This document shows, piece after piece, positions 22,501-34,910 of a stretch of DNA of 64,000 bases; position 1 is the stretch's first letter, and every line of letters starts with the position of its first letter. Under the pieces are notes generated by a model. That model had not been told where the DNA came from and did not search any database. It worked only from the letters and a program-made list of their open reading frames with translations. Made by a program: the position numbers and the translations under genes. The stretch covers positions 62,001 through 126,000 of the forward strand of contig WBMZ01010237.1 in the NCBI GenBank assembly GCA_013400975.1. The letters run 5' to 3'. The DNA comes from Atrichornis clamosus (taxonomy: Eukaryota; Chordata; Aves; Passeriformes; Menuridae).

Positions 22501-24149
22501 ATACTTCCGATGTTTTTGTCAAATTTCAAATACTATAACCCAGTTGCACATCTTTAGATTTACTAGTTATGTTAATCTTTGTTGCTCATCTTCCCAGAAG
22601 CTGAAGCTTTAGAAACTCATTAATTAGTGACAAATGCAGGATATAGATAGAACTGGAAAAACACTACCCAAAGCCTTCCACTTAATTTATTAGCTCGATA
22701 ATTTTGAAATCTAATTAAATATTCAAGTCAAATACACTTGGAAAATATAATCTTTCTGAGGGAACATATTTATTTTCCCTTTTGCAAGAACACAAAGGGT
22801 ATATAGCTTAGCATCACTATAATTTAAGATTCACTTCTGTGCTCCAGACAATTCCAGTACGTAGCTGATGGGGCTGAAAAAAATCCCCAGGAGAAGTTCA
22901 AGTCGCACCAGCTCATTCTGATGCTTATTGGCAATTTTGTTTTCAGCAAAGGTCTCCAGCTCAACTTTGATATTTGTTATTTGATCTCAGGGACAGAAGT
23001 ACCAACTCCTCCAGTGAGTCTCTCACAGCTGCAGCAACTGATGTTCTCACACACACTCCACAACCACATCACTACTGCACTGAAGCAGCGACGAGAAGTG
23101 AGAGGAGAACAAAGGGGTGAAAAAGAAGTTTTGTACAAGGTACATACAAACGCATGAGGGACAAAATGGGTCTATGAGTTCAGGCTGACAAGCAACATTA
23201 ATGTCTCCATCTGTGTGGAGTCACAATTCCATCCAATTCTCTGTAGCGCCTGCTCACGGGTACTTGAGGTGTACGGCAGAAGTTGTGGGCAGAGAGGGAA
23301 GCAGAAGGGCAAAAAAGGCAAGAAAAATAACTAACGAGATTTTTAATTATAAGTAAACAAGTTTCAGATCACTCCTTCTGCTGCAGATTCACTGTGTTGG
23401 CTCTAAACTAGTAAATTCCCACTGTAAATATTTCATATGAAAAGTTTTAAATGCCACTTTCCTAATCCCCCCATGTTTTTAAGTTTTAAGCCACGAAAAC
23501 AACAACATCAACAAAGCAGGTGGTGAAATTAAAAAAAAGGGTTGCAATTTAAACAGCAAAAATGATAGTCCTTGTTTAGCTTAGATGGTTTGTGCAAATT
23601 CTGGGGTTAATTATAAATTATAATTAGGACCTGTGATCCTAAGGCCACTGCTTTATTCTACAAGTCCCGCCTCCCCCCATGCCCTTTTCTAATTATACCC
23701 AGTGCCCCCAGGGCTAGTTATGCTGCTAAAACAAATATATCAAAATGATTTTTTAACAAAGACTAATATATGAAGCAATAGCATGCATTTGTATGCAATT
23801 ATAAATATACAGTATAGCTCCAGCACATTAATCTCTTTGACATAAGCCTCCATGAAATACCACGGCGGCTTCTAAATGAAAAGACATATCATCTTTTACA
23901 CCTTTTATGTTTAACTTGTCTACACTTTTTTTTTAACTGGGGAAAATATTGCTTACACGTAGCAAACAGATCTTTGCACGCACTGTGAGCCCTGGCATGC
24001 AGAGCCAAGGGAAAAAAAACAATGTCAAAAACTGATGCAAATAATTTGATTTTTTAAGTAACAACTCAAATATAAAACACGTGCTGCCTTCAGCTCCCTT
24101 GCTGGTTGCCAGGTGCAGCACATATGAGCTATACAGTAAACATCGATGA

Positions 24150-24890
24150 TTAGTGCCTTGGACGGCATGTGTCAGGAGAGGCTTTCGCAGGATCCCTCGC
24201 AGGAAGCCTTGCCTGCGCGGAGTCCCACCGGTTGCACGGGCTCTGCGATGTGGGCAGGATCACGGCTGCCTGCCTGCTGCCTCCCACATCTCCCCCAGCA
24301 GATCGGACCTGAAAGAGTCCACCTGTCTAAACCCCTAGGAAAAAAGCGTATTCAGCAAACACCAATTTTCCCCAACTTCCCTTTCTTGTGGGGAGTCACA
24401 CCGTGCGGGAAGTGTCGGCCAGCAGCCCTTTGTTCACCCCAGTGCTCCTGGGCGCTGCCCCAGCCACCCATGAGGTGCTGCCGAGCACGGGAACCATTTC
24501 ATCTCCCAACTCCTGCCTGCCTTTCGCTCGGGCTCTCCTCCACGCCGCAGCGCCGAGCCAAGTCACGGCTCATCGCTTCTCATGTGCGATCCGCACCCCT
24601 GATGCACCGCGCCTGCACCGGGTGCTTTCCGAGCCCTGCCATCCCTCACCCATTGTAATGAATCACGTCAGCCGCTCGCGCCGAGCTGGTGACCTGCTGG
24701 TGGCTGGCAACCCAGCCCTTCAGCACAGGCGCCGCATCCCATCCGACAGACAGCCGGAGCACCTGCTGTGTCACCACGGGCTCATCACGGCGCTGGATGG
24801 GACACGCAGCCGGCTCCTCGTGAAAGGGTGCAGCACTACACCCTGCCAGATTGAACCTGCCTTACTGCAGCCAGGGCAGCGCGTCTGAAC
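24150..24890. other. GC-rich intronic patch
   Basis: About 740 nt markedly richer in G and C than its surroundings, with scattered CpG. Two overlapping plus-strand open frames of about 166-170 codons run through it, but their sequences are low-complexity (Pro/Ser/Ala/Cys) and resemble no known protein, so they are probably GC-driven chance frames. Confidence 0.4.
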
Positions 24891-26519
24891 GAGACGTGGA
24901 AACTCGACACAAAGCACCAGGGAAGCATACGAAGATATCAGGATAAAGCGTTCATGTATTTACTACTTAAGGGACCAAAACAATCCTGGATTTCTTTTGT
25001 GTCAACTAGCTGTGTGGGAATCTTTATGTGAAACCAGGCCAGATATGTAATTAGAATATAATGGAAAAAGTTACAGGTATGTTATATAGAGTGTTCAATT
25101 CCTCAAGGTTTATGACAATAGTATTAATTCTGATGGGTTACAGTAAAACCCAGTAAAAACAGTTACAAAAGCTAAGGGTAACATTAGCTAATGAAAGAGC
25201 TACTTCTCAAAAACAAGTCTGAGGCCATAAAATACAGTTTACAGAAGAAAGGGAAGTCACTAATATACCAGAGAGACTTGTAGCTGCTTGGACCTTGGGT
25301 AAATAGTCATTGAACAGAAAATTATGGTGTTTGGTTGTTACTGGACTGGAGAGGATTCAGTCCAGCATGCTGATTTTGATAAACTCAGTCTGCTAATATT
25401 TAGCATGCACACAATCAATACTTAAGTCTTATTTTTAAAAGCTTGGGATTAACAAGCACAAAAAGAGTTTTTCACGGTGCTAACTTTACAGTTTAAAAAT
25501 AATGCTGTTCTATGACTGAATCGAAAAATTGCACAAACGAAACCAAGGCCACTACTGAAAGCCACTCCTTTGCAAGGGTAAGGAACAAGGGCTCAAGACT
25601 TAGGCACTAATTTTGGACCTGAAAAAGCTGAGCTCAACTTTCTGTTCCACAATGCCTTTCCCATGTGCAGGCAGGGCAGCAGCGAGGCTGCTCTAACACA
25701 TCATTTTGTGTGTCAAACAACGCTGGCTGTACTGTCACAGTCATCCGACATGAGGACAGCGAAAACATGGAGAGAGAAGGCAGGGAAAGACCTTGGTGGC
25801 CAAGTAAATCCTTTCACAATCTTATCCCAAATCATAATGTCTTCTCAAAACCATTCCTGCTCTTGCCTTTGCTAGTTCTTTGGAGAACTACTGATAAAGA
25901 AAAGCAACACAGTGGTTGTAACAAAAGCAAACAGACATCAATAAACATGTGTGTTGTCAGATGTCTGGATAATGCTATGCCTTTCTTACCTGTCACCTAC
26001 ATAAATACATCAGAAATCACATCATCTTTCATACTGGTAGGTCCTTACAAAAGGCATCCTGTGATACCAAGTGCACAAAACTCCATTACCAACTCACTAG
26101 TGACCACAACAACTAAAGATCATAGAGTTCCTCAGTTTCAGTGAAGAGCAAGTACCTGGAGTCAGTAAAGTATGTGGCTATTCCTCTTGCAGGTCCCTGC
26201 TTTCCTTAAACCCTAACCTTGCATAGTAGGTGTCTCAGGAGGTGAAACTTAGGGCAAGCAATTTACATTTAGTTTCATTTTTACTTGTGAAAAATATGAA
26301 ATGAAAAGCAAAATTATGGGGATCCTAATGCAAATAGCAGTGATTTACAGCCTTGGTATGGAGAGATCATGTCAGGGGTCAGAATAAGCTTCATGAGCCC
26401 AAAGGAGGGGAGAGACCAAACTGTGACATATAAAGCAACAGGGCTCCAAAATGTCCCCAAAATCCCATTGCGACCATTTCACCTGCTAAGGCCGCAGGGT
26501 CAGCTCCAAGCTGGAGGTG

Positions 26520-26700
26520 CATTTCCACCAGCAGCCGCCCTGCTCCCGTCCTGGCTGCGGTGCGGCGGCCGCGCCGCCCAGGCGGGGGCCGGACGGGCGA
26601 GGAGGCATCGTCCCCGCGCTGACGCCTGTCATCCTGTCAGCCCTGACCTTCAGGCTGTCCTCAGCCTCCGCACCGCAGCCTGCCTGCACTTCCCGCTGAC
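26520..26700. other. Intronic CpG-rich patch
   Basis: Very CpG-dense segment with a GCGGCGGCCGCGCCGCC core near 26560-26580 (it includes a NotI-type GCGGCCGC). The minus strand reads as an Ala/Gly/Pro-rich frame that ends in a stop near 26490. Splice sites are weak, so I do not call an exon. It could be a small CpG island or an unannotated first exon. Confidence 0.5.
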
Positions 26701-28394
26701 TGCGAGCGACTGTTGTCTCGCTGCCTGACCTTATGCAAACACGATACAAACAGACAGCCCACCTCAGCTCCATCACTGTCTGCTGCTAATACAGGAGATT
26801 GATAGCCACATGAAATTATCTCCCTGCTCGACCTTCATTACTGGGTGGCAGATTCTGACTGACAGCCAACCTCATCCTGGGGAAAGCTAAACCACCCGTT
26901 CAGGGGGTTTTACTGTCGAAAAGTGAAGGAACTCTTTTTTGTGAAGAAAATCAACACTCTTGCAGTTCTGATGGAAAAAGAAGCCTTTGTTAAACATAAA
27001 AATGTCTCATAACTCAGTCTTTCCCAGACTACTGTGCAACCCAACAACAATACAATGCACGGCCGCTCCAAGATGTTCTGTGGGATGCTGTGCCGGGCCT
27101 TGGGGCAGGTGTGCCACCTTGACAAATTTCACATGGAAAGTTTCAGCTCTGCCATGAGCTGTAGGTTTCCTGGGGAGAGCAGGGCCAGTCATAAGGCAAC
27201 GAGCAACGCATGGACACAGCAGGTGGGAGGGAGGGACGTAGCTAAAGCGAGCGCGGCTTTACACACGTCGCAACTGCCAGTAAGGACTGCATGGGTAAAT
27301 ACTGGCTTTCCACCGCTCTCTGCCAGCCGGCTCGCAAATGCACGATGCATGTGGCCTCAACAGCTTTCTGAAAAGAAATCGTGACTCTTCCACTCAGATA
27401 CTCAGATTTCTTGGAGTACACAAGGAAGATACGGAGTCGCGTTTTTCTCTCAGACCCCCTGCGGTCCCTTTTTGTGACCTTCTGATAGCAAAAGCCAGAC
27501 GCCGCACCCCGCAGACTCCATAAAAACTGTTGGGTGTTAACCAGAGCCTGCCCTTGGTGGGAACGTGTAATGCTGCAGCCTTGCAGCTCCCACACAGAGC
27601 CTCCCGAAATCCCCAGGCAACAAGAGAGACGGCACAGACCAAGAACGAACATGAACCTTCAGCCTTCTGATGTGAAGTCAACTACCAGCTAAAGACAGCT
27701 AAGTCATAGCAAGACACCTAATTCCTTTCTTAGACTATTTTAAATGAGTGACTGGAATAGCCTGTCCATGGCCAAACTGCCCCTCTGGCAGTGCTCAGAA
27801 GCGCCTGGCACAGCGCAGCAGCCACACACAGCCCTGGACAGCTGTACAGCAGGGGACTGGTTTTACAGCATGGCATTCTCCTGAGCCCACAACTCTCCAG
27901 CCCCACAGGGAGGGAATGGGTGGCTGTTACCTTGGCCAGTACCATCAGATACCTGCGGCCACCAACCCTGATGAAGAGGAGGCTTCAGTCCTAGCTGTGC
28001 TGGACCCTGTGCACAGGTACATGGGATAGCTGTGAGCAGCATCCCACCTCCTCTCTGTCACGGGCTTAGAGCCAGGTCCTGTTCCCACGCCAGCTGCCTG
28101 CTGAGATGACTCCTGCCTAGGACAAAAGGCAGTGGGGCAGCCAGTTTCACTGCCTGGTCCCATCTCCTAAATGCCATGTGAGCCACCTCCTAATCACACA
28201 CCTGAAAACCTAAGTCCCCGATCCCCCACAGGACTGGGGTGCCCAAATGCTATCCAGCTCCCAGGAGAGCCTATGACCCAAATGCTGGAGCCACAGTGGG
28301 TCTCCCTGAGTCATGAGGGTGCAACTGCCCAGTGTGCTCAGTGACTGAGGAGCCCTCTGCAACACACTCCTGTGCACTGTGCACTTTTGCTTAC

Positions 28395-28550
28395 CTTTTC
28401 GGCTCTGGATTCGGCTGGGATTTGGGCTCTTTCTTTTTTTTGGACTCCTTTTTGGAATCCTTTTTTGTCTCCGTTTCAGCGGCAGAGGCTTTGCCCCCCT
28501 CGCCGTCTGCACTTGGCTGTGACCCACCAAGTAATTCTGCCATGAGTTGG
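28395..28550 (-). CDS. CADPS: Candidate optional CADPS exon, Lys-rich (52 codons)
   Basis: A GC-rich, coding-like island in an AT-rich intron. It translates as QLMAELLGGSQPSADGEGG, then KASAAETETKKDSKKESKKK, then KEPKSQPNPEPK. It has a strong donor (AAAAG|gtaagc) and a pyrimidine-rich upstream region ending in AAG. Length 156 nt is a multiple of three. Entering and leaving phases (2 and 2) match the flanking exons, so it can be included between HVHGN and RPDGIG without breaking the frame. I do not recall this segment in reference CADPS proteins. It would add a flexible, highly charged loop just before the MUN region. The acceptor is the uncertain part: a second phase-compatible AAG lies 36 nt inside. 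It could also be a conserved non-coding island that looks like an exon by chance. Confidence 0.6.
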
Positions 28551-29609
28551 CTTGGGGGAGTGATTGCAATGCGGGGGGCAAGGCCGGCAGCAAAAGTGAG
28601 AGAAACAAGAAGAAAGCATGAAAAAACTCAAAATAAAACAAAATTAAGCTGAAAGGAAACAACTGAAATCGTATAACAATTGGCACAGAAAGAACGAATG
28701 AGCAACGGAAAGTCAGAACTAAAAAAGAAACTAAGGAAGCAAAAACTTGGTTTCCATGACAAGATGTATGAAAGTAACTGGAAAAGCAAGCGGCAGCCTT
28801 GCAATGTGAAACCTGGGCAATGTGTGTTGTAATTTGGGGTGGTATTTACCAGAGGGTTTATGAAAACACGTAATTATTCTATAACATTCCTTTCTTCACC
28901 AGCATATGTAGGATACAGTGCAGTATCTCAAGGTATATAACAAGATTTAACAGAAAAAAAAAGCAGAAAAAGAAGCTGTAATAGATGCTACAGCTGTCAA
29001 CAAAATAAACAGAGAGGGGAAAAGCACAGGCCCAGTTCCTCCCATCAAAGGTTGGCCACATTTGAGAGAAAGGAACTGTCTTCTTCTGAAACTGAAATTG
29101 CTTTGCAACAGAGCAAGATAAAATTTTCAGTTATGTCTAAGCAATTTCTGAACTGACGTCACGTGGACTTTAAAATGAGACATGGGTGCCCAAGGGCTTA
29201 AAGCCCTTCTGAGCACTGAAGTTTGATACTGCTGAAAATTTCATTGCTGCAACTTGTCAGATCCTCTCGCACAGCAATTAAATCAGAACAGTGTATCATT
29301 TACTTCTGTTTATTCAACCCATGACAGTCACACGGACTTCAAGTTTATTTGTCCAGAACTGCATCTAGCAGGTGCCTGGGCAAGTCAGTTAAAACCCTTC
29401 ATTTCTGGATCCTCTATGTGCATTTTTACTGCTTACATTAAACAAGCAATGAAACAAACAAACAAACCGACTATGCCACTAGAAGTGCTGCTGCCAAACA
29501 TCCACTGTGAAAACAAATTGGGGACTGTTGTGCATTATCCAAGGAAACCTATATTTGACAAAGTGATCCCTTGTTGGCAGGGCGCTGCTAGCCAAGAAGA
29601 ATTTCTTAC
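28551..29609 (-). other. CADPS: CADPS intron before candidate optional exon, about 1.1 kb
   Basis: AT-rich intron with donor gtaaga. If the exon at 28395-28550 is used, the acceptor is cccccaag, preceded by a long pyrimidine-rich stretch on the sense strand (TTCTTCTTGTTTCTCTC near 28600). If that exon is skipped, this intron is part of a 10.0-kb intron reaching 19596. Confidence 0.75.
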
Positions 29610-29797
29610 CTGTTGCCATGAACATGTGATGCACAAAAGGCAAAGCTGTAGTGAAGTAAGGTGGGGTCAATCATAGCTCCGTTTTCTGCGCGCTCTAGCA
29701 AATCTCTGAGGTAGCAGAGATGTCTGTGACAGCCTCTCACTCCATTACGTGCACAATACTCATCTAGCACAAAGACCTGGCCAGGACTAAACCAGCC
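29610..29797 (-). CDS. CADPS: CADPS exon: linker, [19 protein letters not shown]
   Basis: A 188-nt exon encodes [62 protein letters not shown] and two bases of an Arg codon. It is one of the most conserved pieces of the CAPS family, just ahead of the MUN region, and is rich in Cys and His. The acceptor is taaacag and the donor is AACAG|gtaaga. It enters in phase 0 and leaves in phase 2. CADPS-type residues ([12 protein letters not shown]) are present. Confidence 0.98.
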
Positions 29798-30078
29798 CTG
29801 TTTAGAAATAAAGAGACTTGATTTTAAATATAAGTTATTAAATACAAAGGCTATCAGATTTGGAGGTGGTGGTCAACTGTTCTAATAAAAGAAATACAAA
29901 CCTAAGGCTACATTAAGGAAAAAGGAGAGAGGTCACTCAAACAACACAGTCTGTACATCATCACTCAAACACAGCATATACTCAGTGCAACTGTTAATAA
30001 AAACATATTATGCTACCATTAAAGGGAAGTGTCATTTAAAATGCTGAAAAGTTAGGTCAGTTCATGTCAGTGCCTAGC

Positions 30079-30109
30079 AAAAAAAAAAAGAAAAAAAAGA
30101 AAAAAAGAG
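30079..30109. repeat. A-rich simple repeat
   Basis: A runs interrupted by single G bases over about 31 nt. It is low-complexity sequence with no attached element recognised. Confidence 0.9.
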
Positions 30110-33100
30110 ATACCTTTAAGAGATGACAAAGGTTTGGTTATTTAAACAGTGTGAAATGGTAATCTCATTTTAGGGATGGGATTGTACATTTGGCCAGGAG
30201 CAAGAAGACTGATCGGGGGGAAGAGGATGGAGGATTACACTGAACAATGACTTCTCTTGCATCTGGCAGGTAGGAACATCCTGCAGACAGAGAAAGGCAG
30301 CTCTGCAGTATCAGAAAGGGACGCCTCCCATTGTCCTTATCACACACCGCTGGCAACACGCGCTGACCTCGCCCGGCTCCTCGGCACGGGAGCAAGGGGA
30401 GCTCTGCTCAAGAGCAGGGTTCCCTTACACATCCAGAAACCTCAGAACATTTCTATCAGTCCCGAGGGGCTGGTGACACATGGCTTGTGGTGCAATGTCC
30501 AGTCTCCCAAGGAGGACACCCTTCCCTGCGAGGGGATGGCTCCGGTGGACGTCCTGGGACGGCCGAAATGGAACGTGTTTCCGCCTTTAGGAAAGGCACT
30601 AACGAGAACAAGAATAATCTCATAGATTGCTTTTCAGAACGCTGCAAAACCGTCAATATTTACATGGAAATTTGGGTGCTAAACAATTGCTAAGACGCAG
30701 CTCTGGAATGCATCAAGCTGCAAAATCTTTCATCGTTTAATTGAAAAGTTCCTGCAGCGGGCGGGAGAGTAGTTGAGGCAGAGCACTGCCCCTATAGGCA
30801 ACTTCTTTGCCACCCCATCTGTTACCCCAAATGCTACATCTTAGAAACAACACTGCTGTGAAAGATTAAAATATATTTTCTACCACTCAGATGACACCAA
30901 ATCTTTTCTAGATGCCAAAATAGCTGCTTTGAAAAGAGTTGAAGAAATATCAATTAAGAGCTCAAAGACATAGAGAAGGATTTGCTCATCCTTATTGGGC
31001 CAACTCCAAAACAGATTGAGAAAAGAATTAAAATAATGAGGGGAAAATGATAGATATAGGGAGTAGCTACAGTGCTGGGATCACTAGAAGTGCACATTTC
31101 AAAATGAAGACACAGAACAATGCAGATGGGATGGCCCTCTGGAAGGCTATTTTTTTGGGAGGGGTATATTTGCCTTCACCACTTTAAAATGGTATTTTTG
31201 TCTGCTTTTTGGTTGGTGGTATTTTGTTTGATTCTGGAGTTCTTAATGTTGTCTGTTACATCCTTGGACCATCTCTTGTCTCTCTTCACATAAGTCTTTG
31301 GGTGATCAGGCACGGTAAAAGAATAGGAATGCTGTGATTGCTCTGCTTTTGGTTACAGGGGTGGAAGTTCAGTTGAAATTGTTATGTTCACCTAATACAT
31401 ATGGGGTGAAATCTTGGCTCTACTGACAGTGATGGGAAGGCTGGCACTGATTTCACTGGAGTCAAGCATCAGAGTTTGAGGTAAAGGAAGCAAAGGGTGA
31501 ACCTGGAGGGTGATCTGGAGCACCCCACATTGCTCCCCTGAACCAGGGTCTGGGCTGTGCTGGTCCTCAGGAGGACAGAAAGGATGGGGGCAAACACCCA
31601 AGATCACTGCCATGGCGCAATGAGGGGAAGTGTGGGCAGAGCTCGGAAGTTCAGTGATGAGCCTCAGACCTCATGAGAGCACAGGCAGCAGATCCAGAGC
31701 CCAGGAGGACCAGGAGGTCTTCCTTTGCATGGCAGAGGTAGAAAATAAAACACCTGCTGCTGAACAGGGCTCCAAAGGAGCAATAAATGCTTCTCCCGAC
31801 AGCCCCCAAAAAAACCCTAAGGTTTGATGAAAGGCGGTATTCAGACAGATCCCCCACATCTTCAGGCAGATTCTGGCTCTTGGTGAAGGTCTGCCTGGCC
31901 CAACCAGCTGACACCCAGCCAGCCTGGCAACGCAGCTGACAGCGATGACACACGGGGTGTCTGTCCCCAGTGCAGATAGGTGCAGCTCAGTCTCACAGAT
32001 GGTCTCCAGTGACATGAGGAAACCTGGAGGGGACAGTGGAGGAAGGGCGCAGAGCACAAGGAGCTCTACTGACGGCATTCAACAAGTTCAACTGCTCTGA
32101 TAAGGAGACACATGTCCCAGGCACCAGCAGGGAGTGCCACGGGAGCTTTGGAGCTGGGAAAAGCAAGGCTGGGTCAGGGCTGGAGAAGCATAGGCCAGTT
32201 TTCTAAGGGCAAATATAACTTTTGAGAAAACCGTAATTTTTGAGGGAAAATTTTCTCGTTTCAGTAGCTGAATTTTCCCATTTATCACAGGAAATCTAAG
32301 AGAATTTAATCTTGGTGGCATGCTTCATGAATTTCTTAACTTGCCTCCTTCACATCATCACAGCTAGGCTGGGCACTCTGAAGACCTTCCCTTGGTACAT
32401 GCTGTGCTGTATAATGCAAATTCCACAGGTTGGGCAATACAGCTCCAGCATAGACACAGCTGTGTGAGCTGGATCCTGGCAGCGGGTTGGGAAGTCCTGG
32501 GAAGAGCTGAATGGCAGTCTCAGAAACAACACACAGGTCCAAGTGGAAAGAATGAAGACCCATGTGTGTGTGGGGTCCATACTAAGCTGGCACAGCTGAG
32601 TACTCTTCCCAAAAGTCCAGGAAGAATCCTGAATGTGACTGTATTACCAGTTTGTGGATGATGGACAAGAGCCCTCTGCAAGCTCTGCAGAAAGTGCTCT
32701 TCCCCTTCTCCAGCACCGAGCTCTCTGCCAGTAAACATCACTTCTGCCGTGGCTGGGGTGAGTCAGCCAGGCTGTTTGTTTTCCTAGGGATGTCTGGCTC
32801 AGCCCATGACTGGGCTCACAACAGTGTTGTTTAACCTGGTTCCACAGAAAGGAAGCGACGCTGAGTTATCCTCTGTGCCACGGTGAGCACTGTGTCTGGC
32901 TAAGTCTTCCCTGGCACGTCCACGTTTGAAAACAACAAGAGGTGAGACGAGGCAAAACTCTGTGGGACCTTGCATGGAATGTCCTGTAGGGAGAACAAGA
33001 ATTGCCCAGTGGCAAACAGAGTGGACAGAACAGGCTTACCCCGGGCTCACAGCTCCTCCAGCCAAGTCAGTGCAGTGCTATCACCAACATCCCAAAGACA

Positions 33101-34904
33101 TAGCAAGAATAGTGGGAGCTCTTTGCAGTTAAACTTAAATTTTGAGGTCAGTCTGTTTTTACACCATAATCAGGACAAAACCACGGCAAAGTAAGTAAAG
33201 AAGCACGTGAAACCAAGCATAGGTGAACGCAGGCCATTATTCTGTTCCTTACAACACTGCAATGGGTGATTTGAAAGAAGATGGTTAATTGGTGATGCTC
33301 CGCTCCGAAGAGTCTTGGTGCTGAGGGGAGCTCCACTGCTCTGGTAGCTTCTATCAAGGGCCTAAACATCTCCATAACAAGCAGAAGTGCGGCTGGTGGG
33401 TTTCTTGAAGAAAAACATTGTTAATCATTTTCAGTGATGGCCTCACACCTCTCCATGAGTTTAACTCAACGGCCACAGCTCTCTCACCAGGCCCGAGACT
33501 GCACAGAGACAAACCAGCAGCAAGCCAACCTCTCAGACATGCATGGATGGGGATGGTCTTCCTAGGGTCAGCCATGCGTGGGGAGCAGAAGCTGCATGCC
33601 AAAGTCACTGCCTGCCAGAGCAAAGACCTTGATGGAACCAGTGAGGAACCTGCTGCAGGTCTGACAATGTTCCCACCAAGCCTACTTGTACCACTTGGGT
33701 AACTGCGGGTAAAGTGCAGCCTTCCCCCACCCCATCCTTACCTCAGGGGACGTCCACAACCGTTCCTCCTAGCCCTGCCTCTCCTCAGGAAGGTGGCAAC
33801 TCACTACTGCTAGTGGCATTTACTGGATCTCAGCCCTTCAGAGGCCCTTGGGCATGGTGCAAGGAGCAGGGCAGTGAGAGGAGCACCATGGTGGAGGGGG
33901 ATGTGGAGGGCAGGATTTGAGATCGACAGCCTCCTTGCCAACTGCTCAGCTGTGTTTCCAGGTTGCTGCTTTTAACAGCAAGGCACTCGAGAGCCCCAGC
34001 TCCAGAGATTGCACAGCTGGCAAAGGCTCTCAGCAGAGCCTGCTCTTTCTGCTGAAGGAGCCCACCATGACACCCCAAGTGTGCAACCCTGTGCAACAGC
34101 AGGAGGGCAGCAGGCCGGGATCTGTCCCACGCCATGTTCAGGACAGGTCCTCCGTTTCAGGACTCTCTATTAAGGATTCATTCTGTTGTTTTCTGAAAAA
34201 CTAAGAGCCTCTTCATTCTCCTCACTGGAACTGCTAAAAATTAATTGCTCAAGTTGCATTGTTATCGGTTATTTGTTATTTAAATCCTTACAGTACATAA
34301 GAGCCCCCAAGCACTGCGCCCCAGCCAAAGGCTACAGGCTGTCCTGGAGCACCTCAGTGCCACAGTGGGCAAAGAGCTGCAACTGCTGCTCACGGGAATA
34401 GTCAGGATGGGCATGCAGCTCTGTGAGCATGGACAGACTGCAGCAGCACTGCAGTTATCCACACAGTCCCATCTGTTACCTGCTTGGGACCCCTGCTCAT
34501 ACAGAGACACAAAGCTGGGCCACAGTTATTCCTGATGGGGCTTCACTGACATGGGAGTGGTACCAAACAATCATCTTTCCCCTGTTCTTTCATCCAGAAG
34601 ACTCTGGAAGGCAGTGCAGGAGGCTGCAAAACACTGCTCTCTGCTTCACATACCCACACTGGAGGTTTTCTTTGCAGGAAGAAACATTTTAAGCATTGCA
34701 AACAGAAATGATAAAGACAGTGCGACTGGAGAAGAACAGCAGTCAGTTCACTGCAGGCAGCCTCTCAAAAGAAAACACCTCTGGGCCAAATTCAAACCTG
34801 GTGTAAGGAGAAGTCAATCTTCCAGCAACAGGGGGATTAGCCCCCACTCGCACTAGCTTTGACTTTGCTGCTTGATGTTTATATCACTAGAGACCAAAGA
34901 ATAT

Positions 34905-34910
34905 ACTTGC
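34905..34910 (-). promoter_or_regulatory. CADPS: Non-canonical GC 5' splice site
   Basis: The intron's first six bases on the minus strand are GCAAGT, and the exon ends CTG. No GT donor at this place keeps the frame (Leu then Gly-Trp-Phe). Apart from the C at +2 it matches the U1 consensus well, as is typical of GC-AG introns. Confidence 0.9.

Larger units (their letters stand above)
19596..28394 (-). other. CADPS: CADPS intron, about 8.8 kb
   Basis: Intron between the candidate exon and the PDGIGTV exon; acceptor ctccag. It holds a CpG-rich patch (26520-26700) and a GC-rich patch (24150-24890), both with overlapping chance frames on both strands. AT-rich sequence with an inverted repeat (TAATTATAA / TTATAATTA near 23610-23630) is also present. 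No further exon with matching phase was recognised. Confidence 0.85.
29798..34910 (-). other. CADPS: CADPS GC-AG intron, about 5.1 kb
   Basis: Intron with donor GC and acceptor taaacag. It contains an A-rich tract (30079-30109) and moderately GC-rich patches with chance open frames near 30165-30620, 31400-32100 and 33350-34500. Nothing coding was recognised. Confidence 0.88.

Noticed and set aside
24146..24888. Two overlapping plus-strand frames of 166-170 codons
   Set aside because: They overlap in different frames, are rich in Pro, Ser, Ala and Cys, and start without promoter-like context. GC content explains their length.
26486..26776. Minus-strand Ala/Pro/Gly-rich frame in the CpG patch as another CADPS exon
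   Set aside because: The upstream sequence is not pyrimidine-rich, the frame runs into a stop before a usable donor, and the phase does not work for inclusion. At most it could be a poison exon or start exon.
28210..28686. The 158-codon minus-strand frame through the Lys-rich island
   Set aside because: This frame (…RRQKRIPKRSPKKRKSP…) is not the one that matches the flanking exon phases with the strong donor, and it is a shifted reading of the Lys-rich codons.
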